A stretch of DNA of 10,341 bases, from contig CALDSM010000564.1 in the NCBI GenBank assembly GCA_937923585.1, forward strand, positions 1 to 10,341, given 5' to 3'. Positions within the stretch are counted from its first letter, which is position 1. Each line of letters opens with the position of its first letter. The notes below the pieces were generated by a model. It did no database searches. It was not told the DNA's origin and saw nothing but the letters and a program-made list of their open reading frames with translations. The translations under genes and the position numbers were made by a program. This document shows positions 1 through 6,155 of the stretch, piece after piece. Origin of the DNA: an uncultured bacterium (GTDB taxonomy: Bacteria > Hydrogenedentota > Hydrogenedentia > Hydrogenedentales > CAITNO01).

Positions 1-1
1 A

Positions 2-775
2 GAGAACGGCAACTATGAATGCGGTGAAATGTGGGACGTGGACGGCGACGGCAAGGTGAATGAAATACTGCCCGCCGTGATGGGCACCTGCTGGTACGAG
101 GCGGGCACGCTGCCCGACGGCAAGCGCGGCGTGGTCAAGCATGTCATCTCCGAAAAGACCATGGCCTGGGGCGTGGGCGGCGGCGACGTGAACGGCGACG
201 GGCGTCCCGACGTGCTTCGGCCCGACGCCTGGTTTGAGGCGCCCGCCGACCCGCGCAAGGGCGAATGGAAAGAGCACGCATGGGCCATCGGCGGAAAGGA
301 GGACGGCAAGGTGGACCACACCGCGCCGATCCTGGTGTACGACGTGAACAAGGACGGGCTGAACGACATCATCACCAGCGTCGCCCACGATTACGGCATT
401 TTCTGGTACGAGCAGGGCAAGAAGGACGGCGAGAGCACCTGGACGCGCCACCTGATTGACAACTCGTGGTCTCAGGCGCACAGTTTTGCCCTCGTTGACA
501 TTGACGGCGACGGTGATCCCGACCTGGTGACGGGCAAACGGTTCATGGCCCACAACGGCGGCGATCCCGGCGAACTGGAGCCGCTGGGCGTCTACTGGTA
601 TGCATTGTCGCCCGGCCCCAACGCCACCTGGACCAAGCACAACATTTCGTACAACGAGGGCATCGGGTCGGCGCTGAACCTGGTCGCCACGGACCTGGAC
701 GGTGATGGGGATGCGGATGTGGTGGTCACCGGCAAATGGGGCGGCCCGGTCTGGTTCGAGAACCTGCGCAAGTAG
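2..775 (+). CDS. FG-GAP/VCBS repeat protein, C-terminal part (5' end outside window)
   Basis: The frame is open from the first bases of the window, so this is the C-terminal 257 residues of a longer protein. Five calcium-binding-like DxDxDG loops are visible at about residues 12 (DVDGDGKVNE), 62 (DVNGDGRPDV), 114 (DVNKDGLNDI), 166 (DIDGDGDPDL) and 231 (DLDGDGDADV), spaced 50-65 residues apart. Each repeat ends in a WYE/WFE-type strand (about residues 31, 77, 135, 199 and 251). This is the pattern of FG-GAP/VCBS beta-propeller blades, which are normally extracellular or periplasmic and bind calcium. The ligand or partner cannot be read from the sequence. The N-terminus with any signal peptide is missing, so secretion is inferred from the family. 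The gene ends in Lys-TAG, 4 bp from the stop of the convergent acetyltransferase gene. I am confident of the repeat class and have no view on a specific function. Confidence 0.9.
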   Translation, partial: ENGNYECGEMWDVDGDGKVNEILPAVMGTCWYEAGTLPDGKRGVVKHVISEKTMAWGVGGGDVNGDGRPDVLRPDAWFEAPADPRKGEWKEHAWAIGGKEDGKVDHTAPILVYDVNKDGLNDIITSVAHDYGIFWYEQGKKDGESTWTRHLIDNSWSQAHSFALVDIDGDGDPDLVTGKRFMAHNGGDPGELEPLGVYWYALSPGPNATWTKHNISYNEGIGSALNLVATDLDGDGDADVVVTGKWGGPVWFENLRK

Positions 776-786
776 CGCGCTACTTG
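769..786. terminator. 18-bp perfect palindrome spanning two convergent stop codons
   Basis: CAAGTAGCGCGCTACTTG reads the same on both strands and contains the TAG stop of the FG-GAP gene (773-775) and the TAG stop of the acetyltransferase gene (780-782 on the minus strand). Folded as RNA it gives a 7-bp stem with a CGCG loop on either strand. There is no T-tract on either side, so a classical intrinsic terminator is not proven. A compact bidirectional 3'-end signal is an inference from its position between convergent genes. Confidence 0.35.
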
Positions 787-1418
787 ACGGTCGCCAGGAT
801 GAGCGCCAGCGTCTGGCGCCAGCGCGGATATTCGGCGGGTGTGAGGCTGTAGGTGTAATCATAGGCCACGGCAATGGCCTCTTTCACCGAGCTGCGGTCC
901 GGCACCCCGCCGGCAAACGGAAGATAATAGAAGTACATCGGAAAGAGGCTTCCGTCCGCGTGCATCAGCGCGTATTCCACCGGCAGTCGGTGTGCGCCGA
1001 GACGGTCGTAGAAGGCAATGCGCCGGACGCTTTCATCGTGCGGCTGCGCCGCCTCACCGGGGATCTCCAGTTCGAAAAAGAGTCCGTCCACGCCGAGCAT
1101 CGCCCCCAGCGTGAGCAGGGTCCATTTGCCCAGGCCGCCGCCGCGAAATGCGGGGTCCACCGCGAAAAAGTCGAGGAAGAAATACCGTTCCCCCTCCACC
1201 GGATAGCCCATGAGGTAGGCGGCGTAGGCGCCCGTTTCCTGGGAATGCACACTGAAGATGCGGTATTGGCCGCGCCGCAGCAGATCCCGCAGCAGGTCCT
1301 CGGACTTGCGCTCCACAGGGAGGAAGTCCCGCACATAGTGGGGAAGCAGCCGGTCCAGCGCCCCGGGCTGTTCCGCCGCCAGTCTGTAGCGCCTGTCGTA
1401 TTCCGCGTAGTCCGCCAT
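780..1418 (-). CDS. GNAT-family N-acetyltransferase
   Basis: A 212-residue protein with the GNAT acetyl-CoA-binding signature. A hydrophobic strand (FFLDFFAVDPAF, residues 80-91) runs into the pyrophosphate-binding loop RGGGLGKW (92-99), which fits the R/Q-x-x-G-x-G/A pattern of motif A. The later segment RRIAFYDRLGAHRLP (132-145) matches the usual motif B helix-turn 'FYxrlGF'. Such enzymes move an acetyl group from acetyl-CoA to an amine; the substrate cannot be told here. The open frame runs much further upstream to 1958, but that part is antisense to the tauE-like gene. The start at 1418 (MADYAEYDRR) is preceded by GAGG with 10-nt spacing and leaves a 129-bp divergent promoter region, so I chose it. 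It is convergent with the FG-GAP gene, only 4 bp between stops. Confidence 0.85.
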   Translation of the reverse strand: MADYAEYDRRYRLAAEQPGALDRLLPHYVRDFLPVERKSEDLLRDLLRRGQYRIFSVHSQETGAYAAYLMGYPVEGERYFFLDFFAVDPAFRGGGLGKWTLLTLGAMLGVDGLFFELEIPGEAAQPHDESVRRIAFYDRLGAHRLPVEYALMHADGSLFPMYFYYLPFAGGVPDRSSVKEAIAVAYDYTYSLTPAEYPRWRQTLALILATVK

Positions 1419-1460
1419 GCTCAGAGTCCCTCGATGCCCAAGATCTACCCTGCCCGGCAT

Positions 1461-1487
1461 CGCCGCTTGAATGCGGCGGCAACGCCG
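1461..1487 (+). promoter_or_regulatory. Two mutually exclusive hairpins in the acetyltransferase/tauE-like divergent region
   Basis: CGCCGC (1461-1466) can pair with GCGGCG (1473-1478) around the loop TTGAAT. CGGCG at 1474-1478 can instead pair with CGCCG at 1483-1487 around a GCAA tetraloop of the GNRA class. The two stems share 1474-1478, so only one can form at a time. Directly after it lies GTGATTCAC (1487-1495), a short palindrome. The arrangement is in the 129-bp gap between divergent genes. A regulatory role is speculative and no clear promoter was found beside it. Confidence 0.25.
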
Positions 1488-1534
1488 TGATTCACTACTT
1501 TGCAGAAGCCGCACGGACAGCATACCCCCTTGAG

Positions 1535-1539
1535 AGGAG
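1535..1539 (+). promoter_or_regulatory. Shine-Dalgarno sequence of the tauE-like gene
   Basis: AGGAG within GAGAGGAGA lies 8 nt before the ATG at 1548. It decides the start over an upstream in-frame ATG at 1500, which would add 16 polar residues to a protein that otherwise begins with a membrane segment. Confidence 0.7.
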
Positions 1540-1547
1540 ATTATACA

Positions 1548-1943
1548 ATGGAAATGGGCTGGCAAATTCTGGTCATCGGCCTTGCCGCCGGCGTGGCCGG
1601 AGGCATGTTTGGCCTCGGCGGCGGCGCCATCATGGTTCCGGCCATGGTGCTGCTGCTCGGCATGGGCCAAAAACTCTCCACCGGCACCTCCATCATCGCA
1701 CAGATCTTCCCCATTGGGATTCTTGCAGCCGTGGTGTACTACCGCGCCGGAAATGTGAACATCAGGCAGGGTGTGGTCCTTGCGGTGGGTCTTGTCATCG
1801 GCAACCTGTTCGGCGCGCTGTTCGCCAACCAGTCCTTCATCAGCGACGAGGTCATGAAGAAGCTCTACGGTGTCTTCCTGCTCGCCATCGGCGCGCGCTA
1901 CCTCTTCTGGGATGCCGCCGTTCGCCTGGTCGAGCGGCAGTAG
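1548..1943 (+). CDS. Half-length TauE/SafE-family membrane transporter
   Basis: A 131-residue, very hydrophobic protein. The glycine-rich first segment (GLAAGVAGGMFGLGGGAIMV, residues 11-30) with the following P31 and the later TGTS (45-48) are hallmark features of the TauE/SafE (DUF81) family, whose members export sulfite, sulfoacetate or related organic anions. Four membrane segments can be placed at about 5-38, 49-65, 74-93 and 105-120. Family members normally have about 250 residues made of two homologous halves; this gene encodes only one half and has its own stop (TAG) with good flanking spacing, so it is not an obvious truncation. It would have to work as a dimer. Positive charges are spread over both sides of the membrane. 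It is followed after 13 bp by the next gene on the same strand, implying one mRNA. The substrate is unknown. Confidence 0.85.
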   Translation: MEMGWQILVIGLAAGVAGGMFGLGGGAIMVPAMVLLLGMGQKLSTGTSIIAQIFPIGILAAVVYYRAGNVNIRQGVVLAVGLVIGNLFGALFANQSFISDEVMKKLYGVFLLAIGARYLFWDAAVRLVERQ

Positions 1944-1956
1944 GGCCTGCCCGACC

Positions 1957-2481
1957 ATGGCTCATGAATGTGCAGGCGGTTCCGTGTGGACGGCAGTCAA
2001 GACGTTTGTCTTCGTGCTCCTTGTGCCCGGCACGGTAACGGTCCTTGTTCCCGTGAAGCTGCTGTCGTCGCGGCCGGATGCGGAGCGGCTGCACAGCATC
2101 GCGCTTCTGGTGCCGGGCGGACTGGCGATGGGGTTGGGTGCACTGCTCGGGGCGTGGTGCATGTGGCTGTTTGTGTCCAAGGGAAAGGGCACACCCGCGC
2201 CCATTGACCCGCCCCGGCACCTGGTGGTCTCGGGGCCGTACCGCTGGGTGCGCAATCCCATGTACGTCGCCGTAATGACCATCCTTGTCGGCGAGTCGGC
2301 CTTCTTTGGCTCCGGCGCCCTGCTTGCCTACGCGGGAATCTGCCTTGTCGCTTTCAGCGCCTTCGTACGCTTGTACGAGGAACCGACCCTGCGCCGCACC
2401 TTTGGTCCGGCCTATGAGGAGCATTGCCGCAACGTGCCGCGCTGGATTCCGCGCCGCCCGCGGCGCGGCGGGCATCGCTGA
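1957..2481 (+). CDS. Isoprenylcysteine carboxyl methyltransferase-like (ICMT/PEMT-type) membrane methyltransferase
   Basis: A 174-residue integral membrane protein. Hydrophobic segments lie at about 12-32, 46-73, 101-115 and 117-138. The C-terminal half carries the signature of bacterial ICMT/phospholipid-methyltransferase relatives: GKGTPAPIDPPRHLV (76-90), then GPYRWVRNPMY (93-103), then EEPTLRRTFGPAYEEHC (141-157) and VPRWIPR (160-166). In this superfamily the RNPMY and EE regions bind S-adenosylmethionine and the substrate at the membrane interface. Known targets range from isoprenylated cysteine to phosphatidylethanolamine and small lipids; bacterial members of this size are mostly uncharacterised, so the substrate is open. 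The start ATG at 1957 is 13 bp after the tauE-like stop. The next gene, ispE, begins 37 bp downstream. Isoprenoid synthesis next to an ICMT-like gene is suggestive of a prenyl substrate but proves nothing. Confidence 0.85.
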   Translation: MAHECAGGSVWTAVKTFVFVLLVPGTVTVLVPVKLLSSRPDAERLHSIALLVPGGLAMGLGALLGAWCMWLFVSKGKGTPAPIDPPRHLVVSGPYRWVRNPMYVAVMTILVGESAFFGSGALLAYAGICLVAFSAFVRLYEEPTLRRTFGPAYEEHCRNVPRWIPRRPRRGGHR

Positions 2482-2482
2482 T

Positions 2483-2512
2483 TTGGCCGCCCACTCTCCC
2501 GTGTCGTATGCT
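2483..2512 (+). promoter_or_regulatory. Possible promoter for a leaderless ispE transcript
   Basis: TTGGCC (2483-2488), an 18-nt spacer and TATGCT (2507-2512) resemble a sigma-70 promoter whose -10 box ends 6 nt before the ispE ATG. No Shine-Dalgarno sequence precedes that ATG. This is the geometry of leaderless mRNAs. The -35 box is weak (TTG only), so ispE may also be read through from the upstream genes. Confidence 0.3.
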
Positions 2513-2518
2513 GTGGCC

Positions 2519-3394
2519 ATGCGCATTCGATCCCACGCCAAGATCAACCTCTACCTTGATGTGCTGCCCCGCCGCCCCGACGGCTACCACAACATCGAGA
2601 CCATTTTTCAAACCGTCAGCCTGCACGATGAACTGACCTTCGCGGATGACCCTTCCGGCCGCGTCACCCTGACCTGTTCCCATCCTGACCTGGAGACCGA
2701 CGACGGCAACCTCATATGCCGCGCCGCGGCGCTGTTGCGAAAACGGACGGGTTGCACACGCGGGGCCATCCTGCACCTCGAAAAGAACATCCCTGTCGCG
2801 GCGGGACTTGCGGGCGGTTCGGGCAATGCGGCGGCGGCCCTGGCCGGACTCAACGCGCTGTGGGAACTGCGACTGACCGAGGCGGACTTGCAGCGGCTGG
2901 CGTTGGAACTCGGCTCGGATGTGCCCTACTGCCTCACGGGCGGCCTGATGGCCGGAACGCTGCGGGGCGAGCGACTTGAACCGATCGCCTCGTCATATGC
3001 CTGGTGGTACGTGCTCGTGCATCCGCCGCTGGCCGTCAGCACCGCCATGGTCTACAACCACCCCCTGCTCGAGAAGAATGGCGAACCGGTACTGAACGGA
3101 AGGACGGCGTCATTCCAGCGCGCCATCGCCGCACTCGCCGCGGGCGATATTGGCGCGGCGGTGTTCAATCGCATGGAAGGCCCCGTCTTCGCCATGCACC
3201 CCGTACTGGCGGACATCAAGGCACGGCTTCTCGATGCCGGTTGCCTTGTCGCCGCCATGAGCGGCAGCGGCCCCACGATGTTTGGCGTGTGCGCGGGCCT
3301 TCCGGAGGCGCGGCGTGTTGTCAAGAACTTGGGCGCGGCTCATACTGTCAGCATCGTCGAAGACGCCCGCAAGGGGATTGAGCGACCGGACTGA
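2519..3394 (+). CDS. ispE: 4-diphosphocytidyl-2-C-methyl-D-erythritol kinase
   Basis: IspE phosphorylates CDP-methylerythritol at the 2-hydroxyl using ATP, the fourth step of the cytosolic MEP pathway to IPP and DMAPP. The 291-residue length is normal for the family (about 280-300). Key motifs are present: AKINLYLDVLPRRPDGYH (7-24) with the catalytic-type Lys8; the GHMP-kinase ATP loop PVAAGLAGGSGNAAAAL (92-108); GSDVPYCLTGG (132-142) with the catalytic-type Asp134; and the C-terminal GHMP motif MSGSGPTMFGVC (247-258). In the ATP loop the usual GGSS is GGSG, a mild deviation. The ATG at 2519 gives the typical family N-terminus; an in-frame GTG at 2501 would only add VSYAVA. The gene lies 37 bp after the ICMT-like gene on the same strand. 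Confidence 0.95.
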   Translation: MRIRSHAKINLYLDVLPRRPDGYHNIETIFQTVSLHDELTFADDPSGRVTLTCSHPDLETDDGNLICRAAALLRKRTGCTRGAILHLEKNIPVAAGLAGGSGNAAAALAGLNALWELRLTEADLQRLALELGSDVPYCLTGGLMAGTLRGERLEPIASSYAWWYVLVHPPLAVSTAMVYNHPLLEKNGEPVLNGRTASFQRAIAALAAGDIGAAVFNRMEGPVFAMHPVLADIKARLLDAGCLVAAMSGSGPTMFGVCAGLPEARRVVKNLGAAHTVSIVEDARKGIERPD

Positions 3395-3801
3395 GGAAAC
3401 AGCGCGACCTGCTGCACGACCTTCTGCGCTGCACGGGAATGCCTGGAGCAGCAGAGCCGCAACCAAAGAAGAAGCTGAAGACCTGTAACCACGGAATTCA
3501 CGGAAAGACGCGGGCAACGCGTATGGCTTCTGTCTGACAAATCTTTGCGATCTTTGCGTTCTGTGCCGTTGAAGCAGGAAGAAATGTGACCGCAAGGATT
3601 ACGGACGCATAGAGAAATGCGGCTTCGATCTGCTTTGCACAACATGAATTACCGATAGCGCATTATGAACTTCTGCGAATGAAGACAAGAAGATGACAGG
3701 CAGTAGTACGGATATTTACGGAGATTGTGGGCATACACCCTGTCGAAAGCCAAAGGACTGTCATTCCAAGGGAGAATCCGGCCTCTATTTGCCTGCAGGC
3801 A
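3395..3801. other. Gene-free, AT-richer intergenic region
   Basis: The 407 bp between the convergent ispE and radical SAM genes hold no convincing coding frame; the short frames here look like shadows. By hand count 3541-3720 is about 45% G+C, clearly lower than the flanking genes. It contains two 27-bp stretches with a 9-bp period (separate entry). A weak 6-bp stem, CAGCGC (3400-3405) with GCGCTG (3426-3431), follows the ispE stop but has no T-tract. No promoter, RNA gene or mobile element was recognised. Confidence 0.6.
3490..3568. repeat. Paired 9-bp-period degenerate repeats
   Basis: At 3490-3513 the units CACGGAATT, CACGGAAAG and a degraded ACGCGG follow one another with a 9-bp period. 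At 3542-3568 the units TCTTTGCGA, TCTTTGCGT and TCTGTGCCG do the same; on the minus strand these read as CGGCACAGA, ACGCAAAGA and TCGCAAAGA. The two blocks are 28 bp apart. From general recollection, such nonamer-period CACGGAA / CGCAAAGA / CACAGAG tracts occur between genes in several bacterial phyla without a known role; I cannot confirm this here. A looser continuation may run to about 3620. Confidence 0.5.
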
Positions 3802-4986
3802 TCACCGAACTCGCCGTGTTTTCCCGTGCCAGCACCCCAAGTGGATCAGATCGTACCGGTGGGGATGACGGTTCTTTTTGAAGACCCGCCACGGTCTTAT
3901 CAACTGGTAGAAATGGGAGCAATTGCGGCATATCTCAGGGGCGGAACCCAGCAGGTGTGCACGGCGCAGCTCTTCAAAAGGCCGCCCGCTCCAAATATCC
4001 TGAAAAGAGTTCTGCCGGACGTTTCCCACGTTCAACGCCCCGCCACCAACGGTAAAACAGCAGGGCGCGACCGCCCCGTTCACGCCGATGGCCGGGTGCT
4101 CCCAAAGATCAAGGCACGTGAAGATGCCGTCCTCACGAAGACCGGCGTCCGAATGGCACTCAAAGATGGGGGAAGGCACGACCATAAACTCATCATCCGT
4201 CAGGGCGTTCATCTCGGCTACAGCCTGCTCCAGTTCCCGTGGAGGAAGCGTGGTCAGGGGCTCGTCTATGACGCGGGTGCCGTTCGGCATGAGAAACTCT
4301 GGGCTTATCTCCGAGGCCCACAACTGTTCAAAACACAGCTTTCGAATCTTGAGTTCCTTCAACAGGGCCTTCATTTGGGCGAGTTTCGGAAGCGTGCTCT
4401 TCAGCGCAATGGCATATACGATGATTTCCGGCGTGTTCGCCTTCATCTCGGCCTGCTTGTGCCGGATGAGGTTCAGATTTTCGATCATCCGCGCCAATAC
4501 ATCAAAGGAAGCGCCCCGGCGCAGAACTGCAATGGACGCAGGATCGGGCGAGTCCAGCGACACGCCCAGGCAGTCAAGTCCGCTGGATACGATCTCTTCG
4601 GCGATGCGCTCGTTCATCACGGTCATGTTTGAGATGGTGCCTGTCTGCAAGCCCAGCCGGTTGGCGTGGCGGACCATCGCGGGGAAGTCCCTGTGCAGAA
4701 ACGGCTCCCCCAGTCCCTGGATGTGAACGGCCGTGAGGTTTCCCAGCGAATGGGGACCGTCCACGCATGCCTTGAACTCATCCAGTGTCATATCCGGTTC
4801 GTTCGCGGGCGGATGGGCCGAGCCGTGGGCGCACATGACGCATTTCAGGTTACACCGTTTGGTGTGCTCGATCTGAATCGTGCTTGGCCCGTGGGGGGCT
4901 CCCAGCCACGCCTCGCAGAGCGTGGCAATTCGCGCCGGAAGCCGACGCCAGTCTCTCAGATACCGCAGTCTGGACATGAAACCCAT
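3802..4986 (-). CDS. Radical SAM protein with SPASM-type C-terminal cysteine domain
   Basis: A 394-residue radical SAM enzyme. The canonical 4Fe-4S site is CNLKCVMC (C45, C49, C52), preceded by the usual strand IQIEHTKR. GLGEP (91-95) is the SAM-binding 'GGE' motif, and SLD (143-145) continues the barrel. The C-terminal part has further cysteines at 277, 291, 309, 310, 353 and 356; the block CLDLWEHPAIGVNGAVAPCC, the following 'GNV...IWSGRPFEELRRA' region and CRNC are typical of SPASM auxiliary-cluster domains. SPASM proteins mature peptides, modify enzymes (anSME) or act on small molecules; no precursor peptide is visible nearby, so the substrate is unknown. The start at 4986 (MGFM) has GGTGA 10 nt upstream. 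A second ATG at 4977 lies 7 nt after a TAGAAT box and could start a leaderless mRNA. It is divergent from the methyltransferase gene, sharing a 147-bp promoter region. Confidence 0.88.
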   Translation of the reverse strand: MGFMSRLRYLRDWRRLPARIATLCEAWLGAPHGPSTIQIEHTKRCNLKCVMCAHGSAHPPANEPDMTLDEFKACVDGPHSLGNLTAVHIQGLGEPFLHRDFPAMVRHANRLGLQTGTISNMTVMNERIAEEIVSSGLDCLGVSLDSPDPASIAVLRRGASFDVLARMIENLNLIRHKQAEMKANTPEIIVYAIALKSTLPKLAQMKALLKELKIRKLCFEQLWASEISPEFLMPNGTRVIDEPLTTLPPRELEQAVAEMNALTDDEFMVVPSPIFECHSDAGLREDGIFTCLDLWEHPAIGVNGAVAPCCFTVGGGALNVGNVRQNSFQDIWSGRPFEELRRAHLLGSAPEICRNCSHFYQLIRPWRVFKKNRHPHRYDLIHLGCWHGKTRRVR

Positions 4987-4990
4987 TCTA
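4985..4990 (-). promoter_or_regulatory. TAGAAT -10-like box at the radical SAM start
   Basis: On the minus strand TAGAAT overlaps the first ATG (4986) and lies 7 nt before the second in-frame ATG (4977). If used as a -10 box it would give a leaderless message starting at 4977. No well-spaced -35 box is present (TTGCCG is only 14 nt away), so support is limited. Confidence 0.25.
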
Positions 4991-5067
4991 CCAGCTTCAC
5001 CCCCCGGCAAGTGTAGCACACAGACGTATTTGCTCACATTTGGTGAACATGATCACGGTGCGTATCC

Positions 5068-5097
5068 TTGCATTGCCGACGGGTCTGTGCCTAGAAT
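5068..5097 (+). promoter_or_regulatory. Sigma-70-like promoter of the methyltransferase gene
   Basis: TTGCAT (5068-5073), an 18-nt spacer and TAGAAT (5092-5097; five of six bases match TATAAT). Transcription would begin near 5104 and give a leader of about 30 nt containing GAAGG (5121-5125), which is 8 nt before the ATG at 5134. Confidence 0.4.
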
Positions 5098-5133
5098 GCG
5101 CATCGTACCCGCATTCTTCTGAAGGTTCACCGC

Positions 5134-5979
5134 ATGCATCGTCTGCAACTGTACAGCCAAGTGCTCGCCGAAAAGATCCGGAATGTTGTTCGCCGGACCG
5201 CCACACGCGGTTGGAGGCATGGTTGGGTCTGCGCGAAGACCGGTCTGGTCAATGCGGCGTTGCGGGTGTTGAACCGATTTGTCCGACCTTTCCGGGTTAG
5301 CTGTCCCTGCTGCGGCTGGCGGGGTTTCGGATTCCGCTGGGTGGACTGCGGCGCTTTTGTGGTGCCCTGGGTGGAATGCCCCCATTGCCATGCCCAGGAA
5401 CGGCAGCGGCTCATGCACCTGTTCCTGGAGCGGTGCGCTCCGGACTTCATGAATCGCGGCACGGGAACCGTGCTGCACTTCGCTCCGGAACACCACATTA
5501 CGCGTTTCTTTGAATCCCGGCCGGGGTTGCACTGCATTGCCACCGACTACGCACGGCACATGGTCGCCGGGCGGGGAATTCCCGGCGTTCAGGCGGACAT
5601 GCAATCGCTGCCGTTTCGCAACGCGTGCCTCGACGGCATTTTCTGCCTGCATGTGCTGGAGCACGTGCCCGACGACCGCAGGGGCATCGCCGAACTCATG
5701 CGTGTGCTCAAGGAGAACGGCGCCGCCGTAATCATGGTTCCCTTCATGATGGGATGGCCCGAAACGGTGGAGTTCGGCGCGCCCGACCCGGACCAGTTTG
5801 ACCATGTCCGGGGCTATTCCCCGCTTGACTTCAAGAAACGACTCGCGGACGTTGAATATGAAGAACTCTATCCATTGGACATCATCAGCCGCGAAGAGGC
5901 CGTTCGTCACCAGATTCCTTTGGAGAGCCAGATCATCTACCTCTGCCGCAAGAGGGAATCCGGCAGTCACAGCCGGTAA
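5134..5979 (+). CDS. SAM-dependent methyltransferase with N-terminal zinc ribbon
   Basis: A 281-residue protein. Residues 57-60 (CPCC) and 82-85 (CPHC) form two CxxC knuckles of a zinc ribbon, followed by ERQRLM, a layout seen in a group of class I methyltransferases. The methyltransferase domain has strand-loop LHFAPEHHI (114-122) in place of the usual GxGxG motif I, an acidic IATDYA (135-140) at motif II, QADMQSLPF (153-161), and the DGIFCLHVLEHVPD strand (167-180) with an RVLKENGAAVIMVP post-motif (190-203), all typical of class I folds. It transfers a methyl group from SAM to an unidentified substrate. The HFAPE variant recurs among relatives, so it is likely functional. A Shine-Dalgarno GAAGG precedes the ATG by 8 nt. 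It lies between two radical SAM genes and is co-oriented with the downstream one (176-bp gap). Confidence 0.85.
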   Translation: MHRLQLYSQVLAEKIRNVVRRTATRGWRHGWVCAKTGLVNAALRVLNRFVRPFRVSCPCCGWRGFGFRWVDCGAFVVPWVECPHCHAQERQRLMHLFLERCAPDFMNRGTGTVLHFAPEHHITRFFESRPGLHCIATDYARHMVAGRGIPGVQADMQSLPFRNACLDGIFCLHVLEHVPDDRRGIAELMRVLKENGAAVIMVPFMMGWPETVEFGAPDPDQFDHVRGYSPLDFKKRLADVEYEELYPLDIISREEAVRHQIPLESQIIYLCRKRESGSHSR

Positions 5980-6097
5980 AGCGAACCGGGCATGTTCTGA
6001 ACACGCGCGGGGAGCCTCTTTGGGCGTGTGTCCATGACCGGGAGAATGGAAGGCGCGCTCCGGGCACCGCCGGCAGGCGCAAACCACTGGAAACGTC

Positions 6098-6128
6098 TTC
6101 ACCGCCTGCTGATGTGCTACAGTAGAAT
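6098..6128 (+). promoter_or_regulatory. Possible promoter of the B12-binding-type radical SAM gene
   Basis: TTCACC (6098-6103; four of six matches to TTGACA), a 19-nt spacer and TAGAAT (6123-6128). The predicted transcript would start near 6135 with a leader of about 20 nt that includes GGGAA (6141-6145). It fits the recurrence of TAGAAT in front of other genes in this window. Confidence 0.3.
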
Positions 6129-6155
6129 CCGACACGGAACGGGAAACGCCAAGTG

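Noticed and set aside
1419..1958. Upstream extension of the acetyltransferase frame on the minus strand, giving 392 residues
   Set aside because: The added 180 residues are antisense to the well-supported tauE-like gene, have no family character and are rich in His/Gly/Ala as expected for a GC-rich shadow frame.
3727..4632. 301-codon open frame on the plus strand
   Set aside because: It is antisense to the SPASM radical SAM gene, whose cluster cysteines and SPASM motifs are clear; the plus-strand product resembles no family.
5053..6135. 360-codon open frame on the minus strand
   Set aside because: It is antisense to the methyltransferase, whose Shine-Dalgarno, zinc ribbon and SAM motifs support the plus strand.
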